The notes beneath the pieces are model-generated. The model did not search any database and was not told where the DNA came from. It worked only from the letters and a program-made list of their open reading frames with translations. Of a stretch of DNA of 64,000 nucleotides, positions 53,452 through 62,227 are shown piece after piece. The position numbers and the translations under genes were made by a program. This stretch comes from Streptomyces sp. SCSIO 30461 (GTDB taxonomy: Bacteria > Actinomycetota > Actinomycetes > Streptomycetales > Streptomycetaceae). Where the stretch lies: assembly GCF_037023745.1 (NCBI RefSeq), contig NZ_CP146101.1, forward strand, positions 3,154,001 through 3,218,000, in the 5' to 3' direction. Position 1 is the first letter of the stretch, and each line of letters begins with the position of its first letter.

Positions 53452-54225
53452 TCACCCCGTCCAGGTGAACCGCGGGGCCCTGCGTTCCAGGAAGGCCGCG
53501 ATCCCTTCGGCGGAGTCGCCGCTGGAGCGTGCCTGGGCCGTCCAGTGGGCGTCCCGGTCGGTGCGTCCCGCCGCGAACTCCTTCGCCGCCGCCTGGGTCA
53601 GTTGTGACCGGCTCACCAGTACCCGCGTAAACTCGGCGACCCGCTTGCCCAGTTCGTTCTCCGGCAGCACCTCGTCCACGAGACCGGTGCGCAGCGCTCG
53701 CGCGGACCCGATCAGCTCTCCCGAGAACAGCAGGTACTTCGCCGTCGCGGGCCCGACCAGTCCCACCAGCCGCCGGGTGGAGGATGCCGGGTAGACGATG
53801 CCCAGCTTGGCCGGGGTGATGCCGAAGGAGGCGCCTTCCTCGGTGAACCGCAGATCACAGGCGGCGGCCAGCTGGCAGCCCCCGCCCACGCAATAGCCGC
53901 GCACCGCGGCGATGGTCGGCTTGGGGAACGCGGCGAGCGCCTCCTCGGCCCGTACGGCGAGACTCTGCGGGTCCTCGTCCGCTCCGGGCGTGTGGGCTCG
54001 CAACGAGGAGATGTCGGCGCCTGCGCAGAAAGTGCTCCCCGCGCCGGTCAGCACCAGCACGCGGACGGCGGGGTCCTGTGCGAGTCCTTCGAGTACGGTC
54101 GGCAGTGCGGTCCACATCGCGGCGGTCATCGCGTTGCGCTTGCCGGGATTGCCGATGACGACGGTGGCGACCGAGTCCGCCACCACCGAGGAGATCTGCC
54201 CCTGCTTCGGCTCCGTTCGGTCCAT
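53452..54225 (-). CDS. enoyl-CoA hydratase/isomerase
   Basis: A 257-aa crotonase-fold protein. The oxyanion-hole segments are TFCAGADISSL and GYCVGGGCQLAAACDLR. At the usual catalytic position the sequence is ITPAKLGIVYPASSTRRLV, with no Glu at the first site and Tyr at the second, so an isomerase or other crotonase chemistry is as likely as hydration. Its tail WTAQARSSGDSAEGIAAFLERR is typical. Single gene; converges on the DJ-1 gene. Confidence 0.88.
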   Translation of the reverse strand: MDRTEPKQGQISSVVADSVATVVIGNPGKRNAMTAAMWTALPTVLEGLAQDPAVRVLVLTGAGSTFCAGADISSLRAHTPGADEDPQSLAVRAEEALAAFPKPTIAAVRGYCVGGGCQLAAACDLRFTEEGASFGITPAKLGIVYPASSTRRLVGLVGPATAKYLLFSGELIGSARALRTGLVDEVLPENELGKRVAEFTRVLVSRSQLTQAAAKEFAAGRTDRDAHWTAQARSSGDSAEGIAAFLERRAPRFTWTG

Positions 54226-54444
54226 GACCGGATGCTATCGGGCGCTGCCCGAGCGGAACCGGTCGGGCTCCCGGCAGGATCGGGGCCTGTGCGATCGCGA
54301 ATCGTCGATATATGTCTCTTTACGGTCGCCGGCCCGGTGTGGACCAGGCCGGCCCAACACTCGGTCGGACACCTGGTCAACAGGTCGCCTGACCGCATCA
54401 GGCCAGGCTTCCCGACCACGATCCACGAAGGTGGGTGCGGGCCT

Positions 54445-54930
54445 ATGGAGAGCCCCGGGAGCGTCCCGGCGCGGTCGCTGTCGTACGAAGGCGTCTGGCG
54501 GTTCATCACACCGGCGGTCGAGGTCTCGGTGCCCCGGGCGCGGCACGCCGTCCGTGATCTGATCCTGCGCCAGGGCGTGCCCGTGCGGGACGAACTGCTC
54601 CAGGGGCTGCTGCTGATCGTCTCCGAGCTGGTGACCAACGCAGTACGGCACGCGGCCCTGCTCTCACCCGAGCTCGCCGTGGAAGTGGCGATCGGCGCCG
54701 GCTGGATCCGGGTGGCCGTCGAGGACAACCACCCGTACCGACCCGGGGCGCTGGAGACCGACTACGAGCAGACCGGAGGGCGCGGTCTGCTCCTGGTCAG
54801 GGAGGTCACCAGGGAGGCGGGCGGCAGCTGCGACGTGGAGCAGACCACCACAGGCGGCAAGATCATCTGGGCCGCACTTCCCCTTGAGGCCCCCGACCGG
54901 TGGGCTACCAGCCGCTGGCCGAACCTGTGA
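54445..54930 (+). CDS. RsbW-like ATP-binding protein (HATPase_c)
   Basis: A 161-aa stand-alone GHKL kinase domain. The N box is LIVSELVTNAVRHA, the G1 box VAVEDNHPYRP, and the G2 box TGGRGLLLVREVT. These proteins act as anti-sigma or protein-serine kinases, or are partners of XRE regulators in Streptomyces. No cognate antagonist or sigma gene is adjacent. The ATG at 54445 follows GTGGGTGCGGG with a weak ribosome site. Its 3' end overlaps the convergent idi gene by 26 bases. Confidence 0.88.
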   Translation: MESPGSVPARSLSYEGVWRFITPAVEVSVPRARHAVRDLILRQGVPVRDELLQGLLLIVSELVTNAVRHAALLSPELAVEVAIGAGWIRVAVEDNHPYRPGALETDYEQTGGRGLLLVREVTREAGGSCDVEQTTTGGKIIWAALPLEAPDRWATSRWPNL

Positions 54931-55498
54931 GTTCCTTGATCGCGGGGCGGGCGGCGTCCAGCACCGTCATGAACCATGCGGAGAACGTGTCACCGGCGTG
55001 CCGCTCGGTCAGCTCGACTGCCGTGACGAACGCGGTGTCGTCGATCTCCTCGGGGTCGGGCCGCAGCGAACCCTGCACCATGCCCACGAAGAGGTGGTTG
55101 TACTCCTGCTCGACCAGGCCGGAGGCCGGGTCCGGGTGGTTGTAGCGGACGGTGCCCGCCTCCGCCATCAGGGACGGCGACACACCGAGCTCCTCGTGCA
55201 CGCGGCGGGCGGCGGCGGTGAACGGCGCCTCGCCCGGGTACGGGTGCCCGCAGCAGGTGTTCGACCAGACACCGGGGGAGTGGTACTTCCCCAGGGCACG
55301 GCGCTGGATCAGCAGCCGTCCTTGCTCGTCGAAGAGGAACACCGAGAAGGCCCGGTGCAGTTGACCGGGTGCCTGATGGGCGGCGAGCTTCTCGGCGGTG
55401 CCGATGGTCCGGCCGCTCTCGTCGACGAGTTCGAGCAAGATCGGCTGCATCGTGCCGTTCGGCGAGTTGTTCGCCGCGGTGGCGGGTGTGGTCGGCAT
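54905..55498 (-). CDS. idi: isopentenyl-diphosphate delta-isomerase, type I
   Basis: A 197-aa Nudix-fold isomerase interconverting IPP and DMAPP. The catalytic Cys is in WSNTCCGHPYPGE, metal His residues in HRAFSVFLF, and the catalytic Glu in LVEQEYNHLFVG. It supplies DMAPP for isoprenoids; in Streptomyces it sits near the hopanoid cluster, which would lie beyond the right end of the window. The ATG at 55498 has GAAGG six bases upstream; an ATG two codons earlier directly abuts it. Confidence 0.95.
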   Translation of the reverse strand: MPTTPATAANNSPNGTMQPILLELVDESGRTIGTAEKLAAHQAPGQLHRAFSVFLFDEQGRLLIQRRALGKYHSPGVWSNTCCGHPYPGEAPFTAAARRVHEELGVSPSLMAEAGTVRYNHPDPASGLVEQEYNHLFVGMVQGSLRPDPEEIDDTAFVTAVELTERHAGDTFSAWFMTVLDAARPAIKELTGSASGW

Positions 55499-55629
55499 AG
55501 CCATCCTTCGCTTCGTTCCACGGCACTGGGGCTGACTCAGTCTGCCGCAAAAAGGCGTCTTGTTCGTCATTCGCCGCTCTTGGGGCATGTCCGCGCCTGT
55601 GTGCGCGGCACAAAGGCGCGGACCGCGGG

Positions 55630-56166
55630 TCAGACCCCGAAGGCTTCGGGGTACGTGATCATGCCCCGCGGTACGTCCGTGGAACCTTCGAGGACCAGTG
55701 CCATCATCGCCTCGTCGGGTACGTCGAACCCCGGCGCGATTCCCAGTCGCGAGGCCGGGGCGAAGCCGAAGCGCGGATAGAACTCCGGATGCCCGAGCAC
55801 CACGACCACCTGCTCGCCGCGCTCCCGTGCCGCCTCCAGCAGGGCGTGGATCACCGCGGTGCCCGCACCTCGCCGCTGGAATCGCGGCGCGGTGGCACAC
55901 GGCGCCAGCGCGAGCGCGGGCGCGCCGCCGACCCGGCAGCGGGTCAGCAGCGCGTGGGCCGCGATCGAGCCGTCCGGCGCCTCCGCCACGTACGACAGGC
56001 CGGGCAGCCATGCCGCCTCGTCCTCGCGGAGCGCGTCCACGAGGTCGGCTTCGTGGCGGGTCGGAAACGCCGCCGTGTTCAGCGAGTGGACCGCCGCCCG
56101 GTCGCTGGTCGTCTCAGGCCGGGTCCGCCAGTCGGCGCCGGCTTCGAGGTCACTGCGTCGCGTCAT
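55630..56166 (-). CDS. GNAT N-acetyltransferase
   Basis: A 178-aa GNAT enzyme of the YhbS type: RPETTSDRAAVHSLNTAAF, LALAPCATAPRFQRRGAGTAVI for acetyl-CoA, and VVLGHPEFYPRFGFAPASRLG. The end ALVLEGSTDVPRGMITYPEAF is characteristic of this group. Substrate unknown. The ATG at 56166 is preferred over a GTG three codons upstream because GGTGGA precedes it at four bases. Confidence 0.87.
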   Translation of the reverse strand: MTRRSDLEAGADWRTRPETTSDRAAVHSLNTAAFPTRHEADLVDALREDEAAWLPGLSYVAEAPDGSIAAHALLTRCRVGGAPALALAPCATAPRFQRRGAGTAVIHALLEAARERGEQVVVVLGHPEFYPRFGFAPASRLGIAPGFDVPDEAMMALVLEGSTDVPRGMITYPEAFGV

Positions 56167-56241
56167 GGCATCCACCTTCGCGGGAGGCCGCCGCGGTTCG
56201 CAGCCGCCCGTCCGTCCGGCCGTTCAGTGGCACGGCTCAGC

Positions 56242-57180
56242 TCAGTGGCACAGCCTTGCCTCGTGCTCGGCGTGGCCGCCAGGTTCGAGTTGGAACGTGC
56301 AGTGCTCGACGTCGAAATGGGTCCCCAGGCAACCCTGGAGGTCGTGCAGCATCTTCTCGTGGCCGACCGTGTCCAGCACTTCCTGTGCCACCACCACATG
56401 GGCCGAGAGCACCGGCATCCCCGAGGTGATGGTCCAGGCGTGCAGGTCATGGACGTCCTCCACACCCGGCAGAGCCGTGATGTGCTCGCGCACCTCCGCC
56501 ATGTCCACGTTCTTGGGCGCGGCTTCCAGCAGGACGTCCAGTGTCTCCCTGAGCAGCTTGACCGTGCGCGGCACGATCATCAGCCCGATCACCAGCGAGG
56601 CGATCGGGTCCGCCGCCTGCCACCCGGTGGCAAGGATGATGCCCGCCGAGACCAGCACCGTCACCGAGCCCAGCGCGTCCGCGAGCACCTCCAGATAGGC
56701 GCCGCGCACATTGAGGCTCTCGCGCTGCCCCCGCACCAGCAGGGACAGCGACACGATGTTGGCGATCAGGCCGACCAGGGCGAAGGCGATGGCCAGCCCG
56801 CCCTTGGTCTCGGCCGGTGTGATGAACCGCTGCACCGACTCGTACAGCAGGAACCCGCCCACGCCGAGCAGCAGCAGGCAGTTGGCCAGGGCGGCGAGGA
56901 TCTCGGCGCGGGCGAAGCCGTAGGTCCGGCGGGCGTCCGCCGGGCGGGCGGCGAAATGGATCGCCATCAGTGCCATGGCCAGGCCCAGACCGTCCGTGGC
57001 CATGTGTGCCGCATCGGCGATCAGCGCCAGCGAGTCGGCCAGGATGCCGCCCACGATCTCGAGGACCATCACACTCAGCGTGATCGCCAGCGCCACCCGG
57101 AGCCGCCCCTTGAAGGCGGCAGTCGTAGTGCCTGTCGGCGGTGCGCCGTGCGAATGGCCGTGGTCGTGCCCAGCCCCCAT
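56242..57180 (-). CDS. cation diffusion facilitator (zinc/cobalt-type exporter)
   Basis: A 312-aa membrane protein with six predicted spans and a His-rich N-terminus (GHDHGHSHG). The transport-site residues appear as SLALIADAAHMATDG (His-Asp) in span 2 and VLADALGSVTV (Asp) in span 5. The C-terminal cytoplasmic domain has VHDLHAWTITSGMPVLSAHVV. It should export Zn or a similar divalent metal in exchange for protons. The ATG at 57180 is decided by GGGAGG seven bases upstream; two earlier in-frame ATGs lack ribosome sites. Confidence 0.92.
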   Translation of the reverse strand: MGAGHDHGHSHGAPPTGTTTAAFKGRLRVALAITLSVMVLEIVGGILADSLALIADAAHMATDGLGLAMALMAIHFAARPADARRTYGFARAEILAALANCLLLLGVGGFLLYESVQRFITPAETKGGLAIAFALVGLIANIVSLSLLVRGQRESLNVRGAYLEVLADALGSVTVLVSAGIILATGWQAADPIASLVIGLMIVPRTVKLLRETLDVLLEAAPKNVDMAEVREHITALPGVEDVHDLHAWTITSGMPVLSAHVVVAQEVLDTVGHEKMLHDLQGCLGTHFDVEHCTFQLEPGGHAEHEARLCH

Positions 57181-57302
57181 GTGCCTGCCTCCCGGATTGT
57201 CGTCGGACGGGTCGGTCATCGATCTGTCCGATTGGCCGATCATGGCCAGTGAACTACGGGTGGGGGGTATCGGGCAACACGAAGCTGAACACCGTTGTCA
57301 TA

Positions 57303-57338
57303 TGCGCTGACCTGCGATTATGTCCGCAGGTCAGCGCA
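57303..57338. terminator. hairpin terminator after galE
   Basis: Perfect 14-base arms TGCGCTGACCTGCG and complement around an AT-rich eight-base loop, ten bases past the galE stop on the minus strand and upstream of the CDF gene. Confidence 0.75.
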
Positions 57339-57348
57339 GGGGCGGCCC

Positions 57349-58332
57349 TCAGCGGGCGGCGGCCTCCGGATGCCGCAACAGCCATCCCTCCCAGGCCGAC
57401 TCGATCATCTCGCGCACCCCGCGCGTGGCCGTCCAGCCCAACTCCTTGCCGATCCGCTCGACCGAGGCGACGGCTCGCGCGGCGTCGCCCGGCCGCCGCG
57501 GCGCCACGACCGCAGGGGTGCCGTGCCCCGTCACCTCAGCGACCAGCCGGGCGAGCTCGCGGACCGAGACGCCCTCGCCGCGACCCACGTTCAGGGTGAG
57601 ATCGCCGGTGTTGTGCTGAGTGGCCAGCCGCCGGGCCACGGTCAGATGGGCGTCGGCCAGGTCAGCGACGTGGATGTAGTCGCGGACACAGGTGCCGTCG
57701 GGGGTCGGGTAGTCATCGCCGAAGATCCGCGGGGCCTCACCCTGGGTCATCCGGTCGAAGAACATCGGAATGACGTTGAACACCCCGGTGTCGGCGAGAT
57801 CGGGGTGTGCCGCGCCGGCCACGTTGAAGTACCGCAGGCAGGCTGTCGCGATTCCGTACGCCTGACCTGCTGCCCTGACCAGCCACTCTCCGGCGAGCTT
57901 GGTCTCGCCGTACGGGTTGATCGGAACGGCGGGGGTGTCCTCCGTGATCAGTTCCACGTCGGGCACGCCGTACACGGCGGCGGACGAGGAGAACAGGAAA
58001 CGGCGGACACCCGCGGCGACCACGGCGTCGAGCAGGACCGTCAGTCCGTGCACATTGGTGTCGTAGTAGCGCAGCGGATGCTCCACGGACTCGCCGACCT
58101 GCTTCTTCGCCGCGAGATGCACCACACCCGTGACCGCGTGCTCGGCGAGCGCCCGGTCCAGCACCTCCCGGTCGAGCACCGAGGCCCGAACCAGGGGCAC
58201 GCCTTCGGGGAGCCGTCCCGGGACCCCGGTCGAGACATCGTCGAGCACGACGACCCGCTCCCCGGCCTCGGCCATGACTCCCGCCACATGGGCGCCGATG
58301 TAGCCCGCACCGCCTGTAATCAGCCACGTCAT
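57349..58332 (-). CDS. galE: UDP-glucose 4-epimerase
   Basis: A 327-aa extended SDR. The NAD loop is WLITGGAGYIGAHVAG, the catalytic Ser in SSSAAVYG and the pair YGETK (Tyr, Lys) are intact. PEVFNVIP-like GVFNVIPMFFDRM and GTCVRDYIHVADLA fit GalE. It converts UDP-glucose to UDP-galactose. It is divergent from the phosphatidyltransferase / glycosyltransferase operon and could provide the sugar donor for its GT2 enzyme; that link is inference. GGGTGG precedes the ATG by seven bases, and TAGGGT nearby could be the -10 of a very short leader. Confidence 0.93.
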   Translation of the reverse strand: MTWLITGGAGYIGAHVAGVMAEAGERVVVLDDVSTGVPGRLPEGVPLVRASVLDREVLDRALAEHAVTGVVHLAAKKQVGESVEHPLRYYDTNVHGLTVLLDAVVAAGVRRFLFSSSAAVYGVPDVELITEDTPAVPINPYGETKLAGEWLVRAAGQAYGIATACLRYFNVAGAAHPDLADTGVFNVIPMFFDRMTQGEAPRIFGDDYPTPDGTCVRDYIHVADLADAHLTVARRLATQHNTGDLTLNVGRGEGVSVRELARLVAEVTGHGTPAVVAPRRPGDAARAVASVERIGKELGWTATRGVREMIESAWEGWLLRHPEAAAR

Positions 58333-58587
58333 AGCCGCCACCCTACGGGGCGCAGCAGGCGGGCCTTCCCCGCGCGGTTGGCACGCGGTTCGCACGCGGT
58401 TTGTCGGTCGGGGTGCCGATCGTTGATGATCTAGCTGGGTGGGGGGGCCGAGGCGACCCCACAGCACCCGAACCTCGGTGAGCCCGGGATTCCGGTCATC
58501 CGATAGCCTCAACCGACATGCCGCCGCCCGGGTGCCCGGGTCGGGCCGCCGTGCAAGACACCCACCAGCGCCAAGGAGTGAGTCCGT
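58333..58587. promoter_or_regulatory. divergent control region between galE and the phosphatidyltransferase operon
   Basis: Contains the direct repeat GCACGCGGTT (58381-58390 and 58392-58401), a run of seven G at about 58441, and TAGCCT at about 58505-58510, a plausible -10 giving a leader of some 70 bases to the operon. AGGAG at 58574-58578 is the ribosome site of the first gene. Confidence 0.4.
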
Positions 58588-60441
58588 CTGTCGACCGCCA
58601 TCCTCACCGGTCCGCCGGTACCCGGATCGCCGCTCGAAGGCGATCTGAGGTCGCTGGGCTTCGACCTTCGCACGGCCACCGATGCTGACGAGACCGCCGC
58701 GCTCGTCGCCGCGGCCCCGGCAGGCGAACGCGTCGCCGTCGTGGACCCGCGGCTCGTCGGTCATGTGCACGCCCTGCGCCTCGGGCTGACCGACCCCCGC
58801 TTCCCGACAGCTGCCGTGCCGGGCGCGGTGATGGCTCAGCCCGAGGCGCGCACGGTGCTCCTGGACGCCCTACGCGCAGTGGCCGGGGGAGCGCCCGCCG
58901 CCGACCGCGCTGGAACCGCCGGTGAGTGTGTCGCCACGCCGGGGCAGGCCGCCGCGCCCCTTGCAGACCGGGTCGCCGACGCGCTCGCCGCGGAGGGCGC
59001 CGCGCCGCACCGCCCCGAACTCGGCTCGCTCGTGGCGACCGTGCCACGTGACCCGCGCGCCCGCGACGAGGCCCGGCAGGCCGTCGAAGCCGTGGACGAC
59101 GAAGCCGTACGGCTTCGCTCCGCCGTGAAGTCCCGTGACGGCTTCTTCACCACCTTCTGTATCAGCCCGTACTCGCGCTACATCGCCCGCTGGTGCGCCC
59201 GCCGCGGACTGACTCCGAACCATGTCACCACCGCTTCGCTGCTCACCGCGCTGATAGCGGCGGGAGCCGCCGCCACGGGTACCCGTGGCGGCTATGTCGC
59301 CGCGGGTGCCCTGCTCCTCTTCTCCTTCGTGCTGGACTGCGCCGACGGGCAGCTCGCCCGCTACGCCCTGAAGTACTCCACGATGGGCGCCTGGCTCGAC
59401 GCCACTTTCGACCGGGTCAAGGAGTACGCCTTCTACGCCGGCCTCGCCCTGGGCGCGGCTGGGAACGGCGACGACGTCTGGGCCCTGGCCCTCGGCGCGA
59501 TGGTGCTCCAGACCTGCCGGCATGTCGTGGACTTCTCGTTCAACGAGGCCAATCACGACGCGACCGCCAACACCAGCCCCACCGCGGCGCTCTCCGACCG
59601 GCTCGACAGCGTCGGCTGGACGGTCTGGGTACGCCGCATGATCGTGCTGCCGATCGGCGAGCGCTGGGCCATGATCGCCGTGCTGACGGCGCTCACCACG
59701 CCCCGGATCGTGTTCTACGCCCTGCTCGTCGGCTGTTCCTTCGCGGCCCTGTACACCACGGCCGGCCGTGTGCTGCGTTCGGTGACCCGCAAGGCGCACC
59801 GGACCGACCGCGCCGCCCAGGCACTCGCCGACCTCACGGATTCGGGTCTGCTCGCCGACAGCTTCGCGGTGGCCTTCGCCGCAGTCGTCCGGCGCCTGCC
59901 CGCGATCGCACCCCTGCTGGCCGCGGCGGCCGGAGGGGCCGTGGTGGTGAGCGCGGCCGCCTTCACCGCCCCCGGCAGCTGGTGGCCGGTCGCCGCAGCC
60001 GCGCTGTATGTCGCGACGTCCGGTTTCGCCGTCGCCCGGCCGCTGAAGGGCGCGCTCGACTGGCTCGTCCCCCCGGTCTTCCGCGCCACCGAGTACGGCG
60101 TGATCCTGCTGCTCGCCGCCCGGTCGGGTGTGGAGGGGGCCCTGCCCGCGGCTTTCGGGCTGGTCGCGGCAGTCGCCTACCATCACTACGACACGGTCTA
60201 CCGCATCCGCGGTGGCACCGGCGCGCCGCCCGCCTGGCTGGTGCGCGCGATCGGCGGCCACGAGGGCCGCACGCTCGCGGTGGCGGTACTCGCCGCCGTA
60301 CTGGTGGCCCACGGCTCGGGATTCACCGTCGCGATCACCGCGCTCGCGGTGGCCGTGGCCGTGGTGGTGCTCGTGGAGTCCATCCGCTTCTGGGTCTCCG
60401 CAGGAGCACCCGCCGTACATGACGAAGGAGAACCTGCATGA
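58588..60441 (+). CDS. CDP-alcohol phosphatidyltransferase, large actinobacterial type, CTG start
   Basis: A 617-aa membrane protein. Residues 1-170 are soluble (STAILTGPPVPGSPLEGD, RVAVVDPRLVGHVHALRLG). The CDP-alcohol transferase core is complete, DCADGQLARYALKYSTMGAW, with Asp250, Asp253, Gly267, Asp271 and Asp275 in the D-x2-D-G-x2-A-R-x8-G-x3-D-x3-D pattern. About 300 residues with several spans follow. It should move a phospho-alcohol from a CDP carrier to an acceptor, or the reverse. No ATG, GTG or TTG lies between the in-frame stop at 58579 and residue 52, while protein-like sequence starts at CTG 58588, nine bases after AGGAG. The stop overlaps the next ATG (ATGA). Confidence 0.85.
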   Translation: MSTAILTGPPVPGSPLEGDLRSLGFDLRTATDADETAALVAAAPAGERVAVVDPRLVGHVHALRLGLTDPRFPTAAVPGAVMAQPEARTVLLDALRAVAGGAPAADRAGTAGECVATPGQAAAPLADRVADALAAEGAAPHRPELGSLVATVPRDPRARDEARQAVEAVDDEAVRLRSAVKSRDGFFTTFCISPYSRYIARWCARRGLTPNHVTTASLLTALIAAGAAATGTRGGYVAAGALLLFSFVLDCADGQLARYALKYSTMGAWLDATFDRVKEYAFYAGLALGAAGNGDDVWALALGAMVLQTCRHVVDFSFNEANHDATANTSPTAALSDRLDSVGWTVWVRRMIVLPIGERWAMIAVLTALTTPRIVFYALLVGCSFAALYTTAGRVLRSVTRKAHRTDRAAQALADLTDSGLLADSFAVAFAAVVRRLPAIAPLLAAAAGGAVVVSAAAFTAPGSWWPVAAAALYVATSGFAVARPLKGALDWLVPPVFRATEYGVILLLAARSGVEGALPAAFGLVAAVAYHHYDTVYRIRGGTGAPPAWLVRAIGGHEGRTLAVAVLAAVLVAHGSGFTVAITALAVAVAVVVLVESIRFWVSAGAPAVHDEGEPA

Positions 60442-61175
60442 TCGGCCTCGTATTGGCAGCCGGTGCCGGACGGCGTCTGCGTCCGTACACCGACACGCTT
60501 CCGAAGGCCCTCGTGCCCGTGAACGGGGACCTGTCGGTCCTCGACCTCACGCTGAAGAACTTCCGGGAGGTCGGTCTCACCGAGGCCGCCGTCGTCGTCG
60601 GCTACCGCAAGGAGGCCGTGTACGCGCGCAAGGACGAGCTGGAGGCCGCGTACGGCCTGAAGCTCACCCTGATCGACAACGACAAGGCTGAGGAGTGGAA
60701 CAACGCCTACTCCCTGTGGTGCGCCCGTGAGGTGCTCAAGCGGGGCGTGATCCTCGCCAACGGCGACACCGTGCACCCGGTGTCCGTGGAGCGGACCCTG
60801 CTCGCCGCACGCGGTGGCGGCCAGAAGATCATCCTTGCCCTCGACTCGGTGAAGCAGCTCGCCGACGAGGAGATGAAGGTGATCACCGCCGACGGCGAGG
60901 GCGTGCGGAGGATCACCAAGCTGATGGACCCGGCCACCGCCACCGGCGAGTACATCGGCGTCACCCTGATCGAGCCGGAGGCCGCCGTAGAGCTCGCCGA
61001 CGCGCTGAAGACCACTTTCGAGCGCGACCCCGACCTCTACTACGAGGACGGCTACCAGGAGCTGGTCGACCGCGGCTTCACCATCGACGTGGCACCGATC
61101 GGCGACGTCAAGTGGGTCGAGATCGACAACCACGACGACCTCGCGAAGGGCCGTGAGATCGCGTGCCAGTACTGA
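60438..61175 (+). CDS. sugar/polyol-phosphate nucleotidyltransferase
   Basis: A 245-aa cytoplasmic nucleotidyltransferase of the LicC / inositol-phosphate cytidylyltransferase kind. The signature GLVLAAGAGRRLRPYTDTLP with the catalytic Lys in PKALVPV opens the protein; NAYSLWCAREVL and ILANGDTVHP (metal Asp) follow, and VKWVEIDNHDDL supplies the second Asp. It would join NTP, perhaps CTP, to a phosphorylated sugar or polyol. It overlaps the upstream transferase gene by four bases and the downstream dehydrogenase by 13, so the three products are probably made together. Its substrate could be the glycerol-1-phosphate formed by the next gene. Confidence 0.88.
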   Translation: MIGLVLAAGAGRRLRPYTDTLPKALVPVNGDLSVLDLTLKNFREVGLTEAAVVVGYRKEAVYARKDELEAAYGLKLTLIDNDKAEEWNNAYSLWCAREVLKRGVILANGDTVHPVSVERTLLAARGGGQKIILALDSVKQLADEEMKVITADGEGVRRITKLMDPATATGEYIGVTLIEPEAAVELADALKTTFERDPDLYYEDGYQELVDRGFTIDVAPIGDVKWVEIDNHDDLAKGREIACQY

Positions 61176-62227
61176 CCCGGCTCATCCCGTCGCCGGTCGT
61201 CGTCGACATCGGCCGCGGGGCGATGGACGATCTGGCCGGCCTGCTGGCCGACCAGAGGATCTCCGCGTCCGGCGAGCTGGCGTTCGCGATCAGCGGCGGC
61301 TCGGGCCAGGCGTTGCGCGAGCGGCTCGCCCCGGTGCTGCCGGGCGCCGACTGGTATGAGGTCGCCGACGGCACCATCGACTCGGCGGTCAGGCTGGCCG
61401 ACGCGGTCAAGGGCAAGCGGCGCTACGACGCGGTCGTCGGCCTCGGCGGCGGCAAGATCATCGACGTGGCGAAGTACGCCGCTGCGCGGGTCGGCCTGCC
61501 CTTGGTGGCCGTCGCCACCAACCTGGCCCACGACGGCCTGTGCTCCCCGATCTCCATCCTGGACAACGACAACGGGCGCGGCTCGTACGGTGTCCCCTCG
61601 CCGATCGCCATGGTGATCGACCTCGACGTGGTGCGCGCCGCCCCGGTCAGATTCGTCCGCTCGGGCATCGGCGACGTGATCTCCAACATCTCGGCGATCG
61701 CCGACTGGGAGCTGTCCCACAAGGTCACCGGGGAGGCCGTGGACGGCCTTGCCGCCGCCATGGCCCGCACCGCGGGCGAGGCGGTGCTCCGCCACCCCGG
61801 CGGTGTCGGCGACGACGAGTTCCTCACGGTGCTGGCGGAGGCGCTGGTGCTCTCCGGAATCGCCATGTCGATCAGCGGTGACTCCCGGCCTTCGTCCGGC
61901 GCCTGCCATGAGATCAGCCACGCTTTCGACCTGCTCCACCCCAGGCGGGCCGCCAGCCACGGCGAGCAGGTCGGCCTCGGTGCCGCCTTCGCGATGCATC
62001 TGCGCGGCGCCCACGAGCAGTCCGCGCTGTTCGCCGAGGTGCTCCGCAGGCACGGGCTGCCGGTGCTGCCCGAAGAGATGGGCTTCTCTCCCGAGGAGTT
62101 CGTCCGCGCCGTCGAGTACGCGCCGCGGACCCGGCCAGGGCGCTTCACCATCCTCGAACACCTCGACCTGTCCACCGACCAGATCAGGGACGCGTACGCC
62201 GACTATGCCAAGACCATCCGTAGCTGA
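61163..62227 (+). CDS. sn-glycerol-1-phosphate dehydrogenase-like (EgsA/AraM family)
   Basis: A 354-aa member of the iron-containing alcohol dehydrogenase superfamily, nearest to archaeal EgsA and Bacillus AraM. NAD loop: VVGLGGGKIIDVAKYAA (residues 91-107). The group-specific ATNLAHDGLCSPISIL follows. Metal ligands are Asp171 (GIGDVISN), His249 in SGACHEISHAFD and His266 in SHGEQVGLG. It should reduce dihydroxyacetone phosphate to sn-glycerol-1-phosphate, the stereoisomer of bacterial glycerol-3-phosphate. No PcrB or GGGP synthase gene is in the window to use it. Start is GTG at 61163, inside the end of the previous gene. Confidence 0.88.
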   Translation: MPVLTRLIPSPVVVDIGRGAMDDLAGLLADQRISASGELAFAISGGSGQALRERLAPVLPGADWYEVADGTIDSAVRLADAVKGKRRYDAVVGLGGGKIIDVAKYAAARVGLPLVAVATNLAHDGLCSPISILDNDNGRGSYGVPSPIAMVIDLDVVRAAPVRFVRSGIGDVISNISAIADWELSHKVTGEAVDGLAAAMARTAGEAVLRHPGGVGDDEFLTVLAEALVLSGIAMSISGDSRPSSGACHEISHAFDLLHPRRAASHGEQVGLGAAFAMHLRGAHEQSALFAEVLRRHGLPVLPEEMGFSPEEFVRAVEYAPRTRPGRFTILEHLDLSTDQIRDAYADYAKTIRS

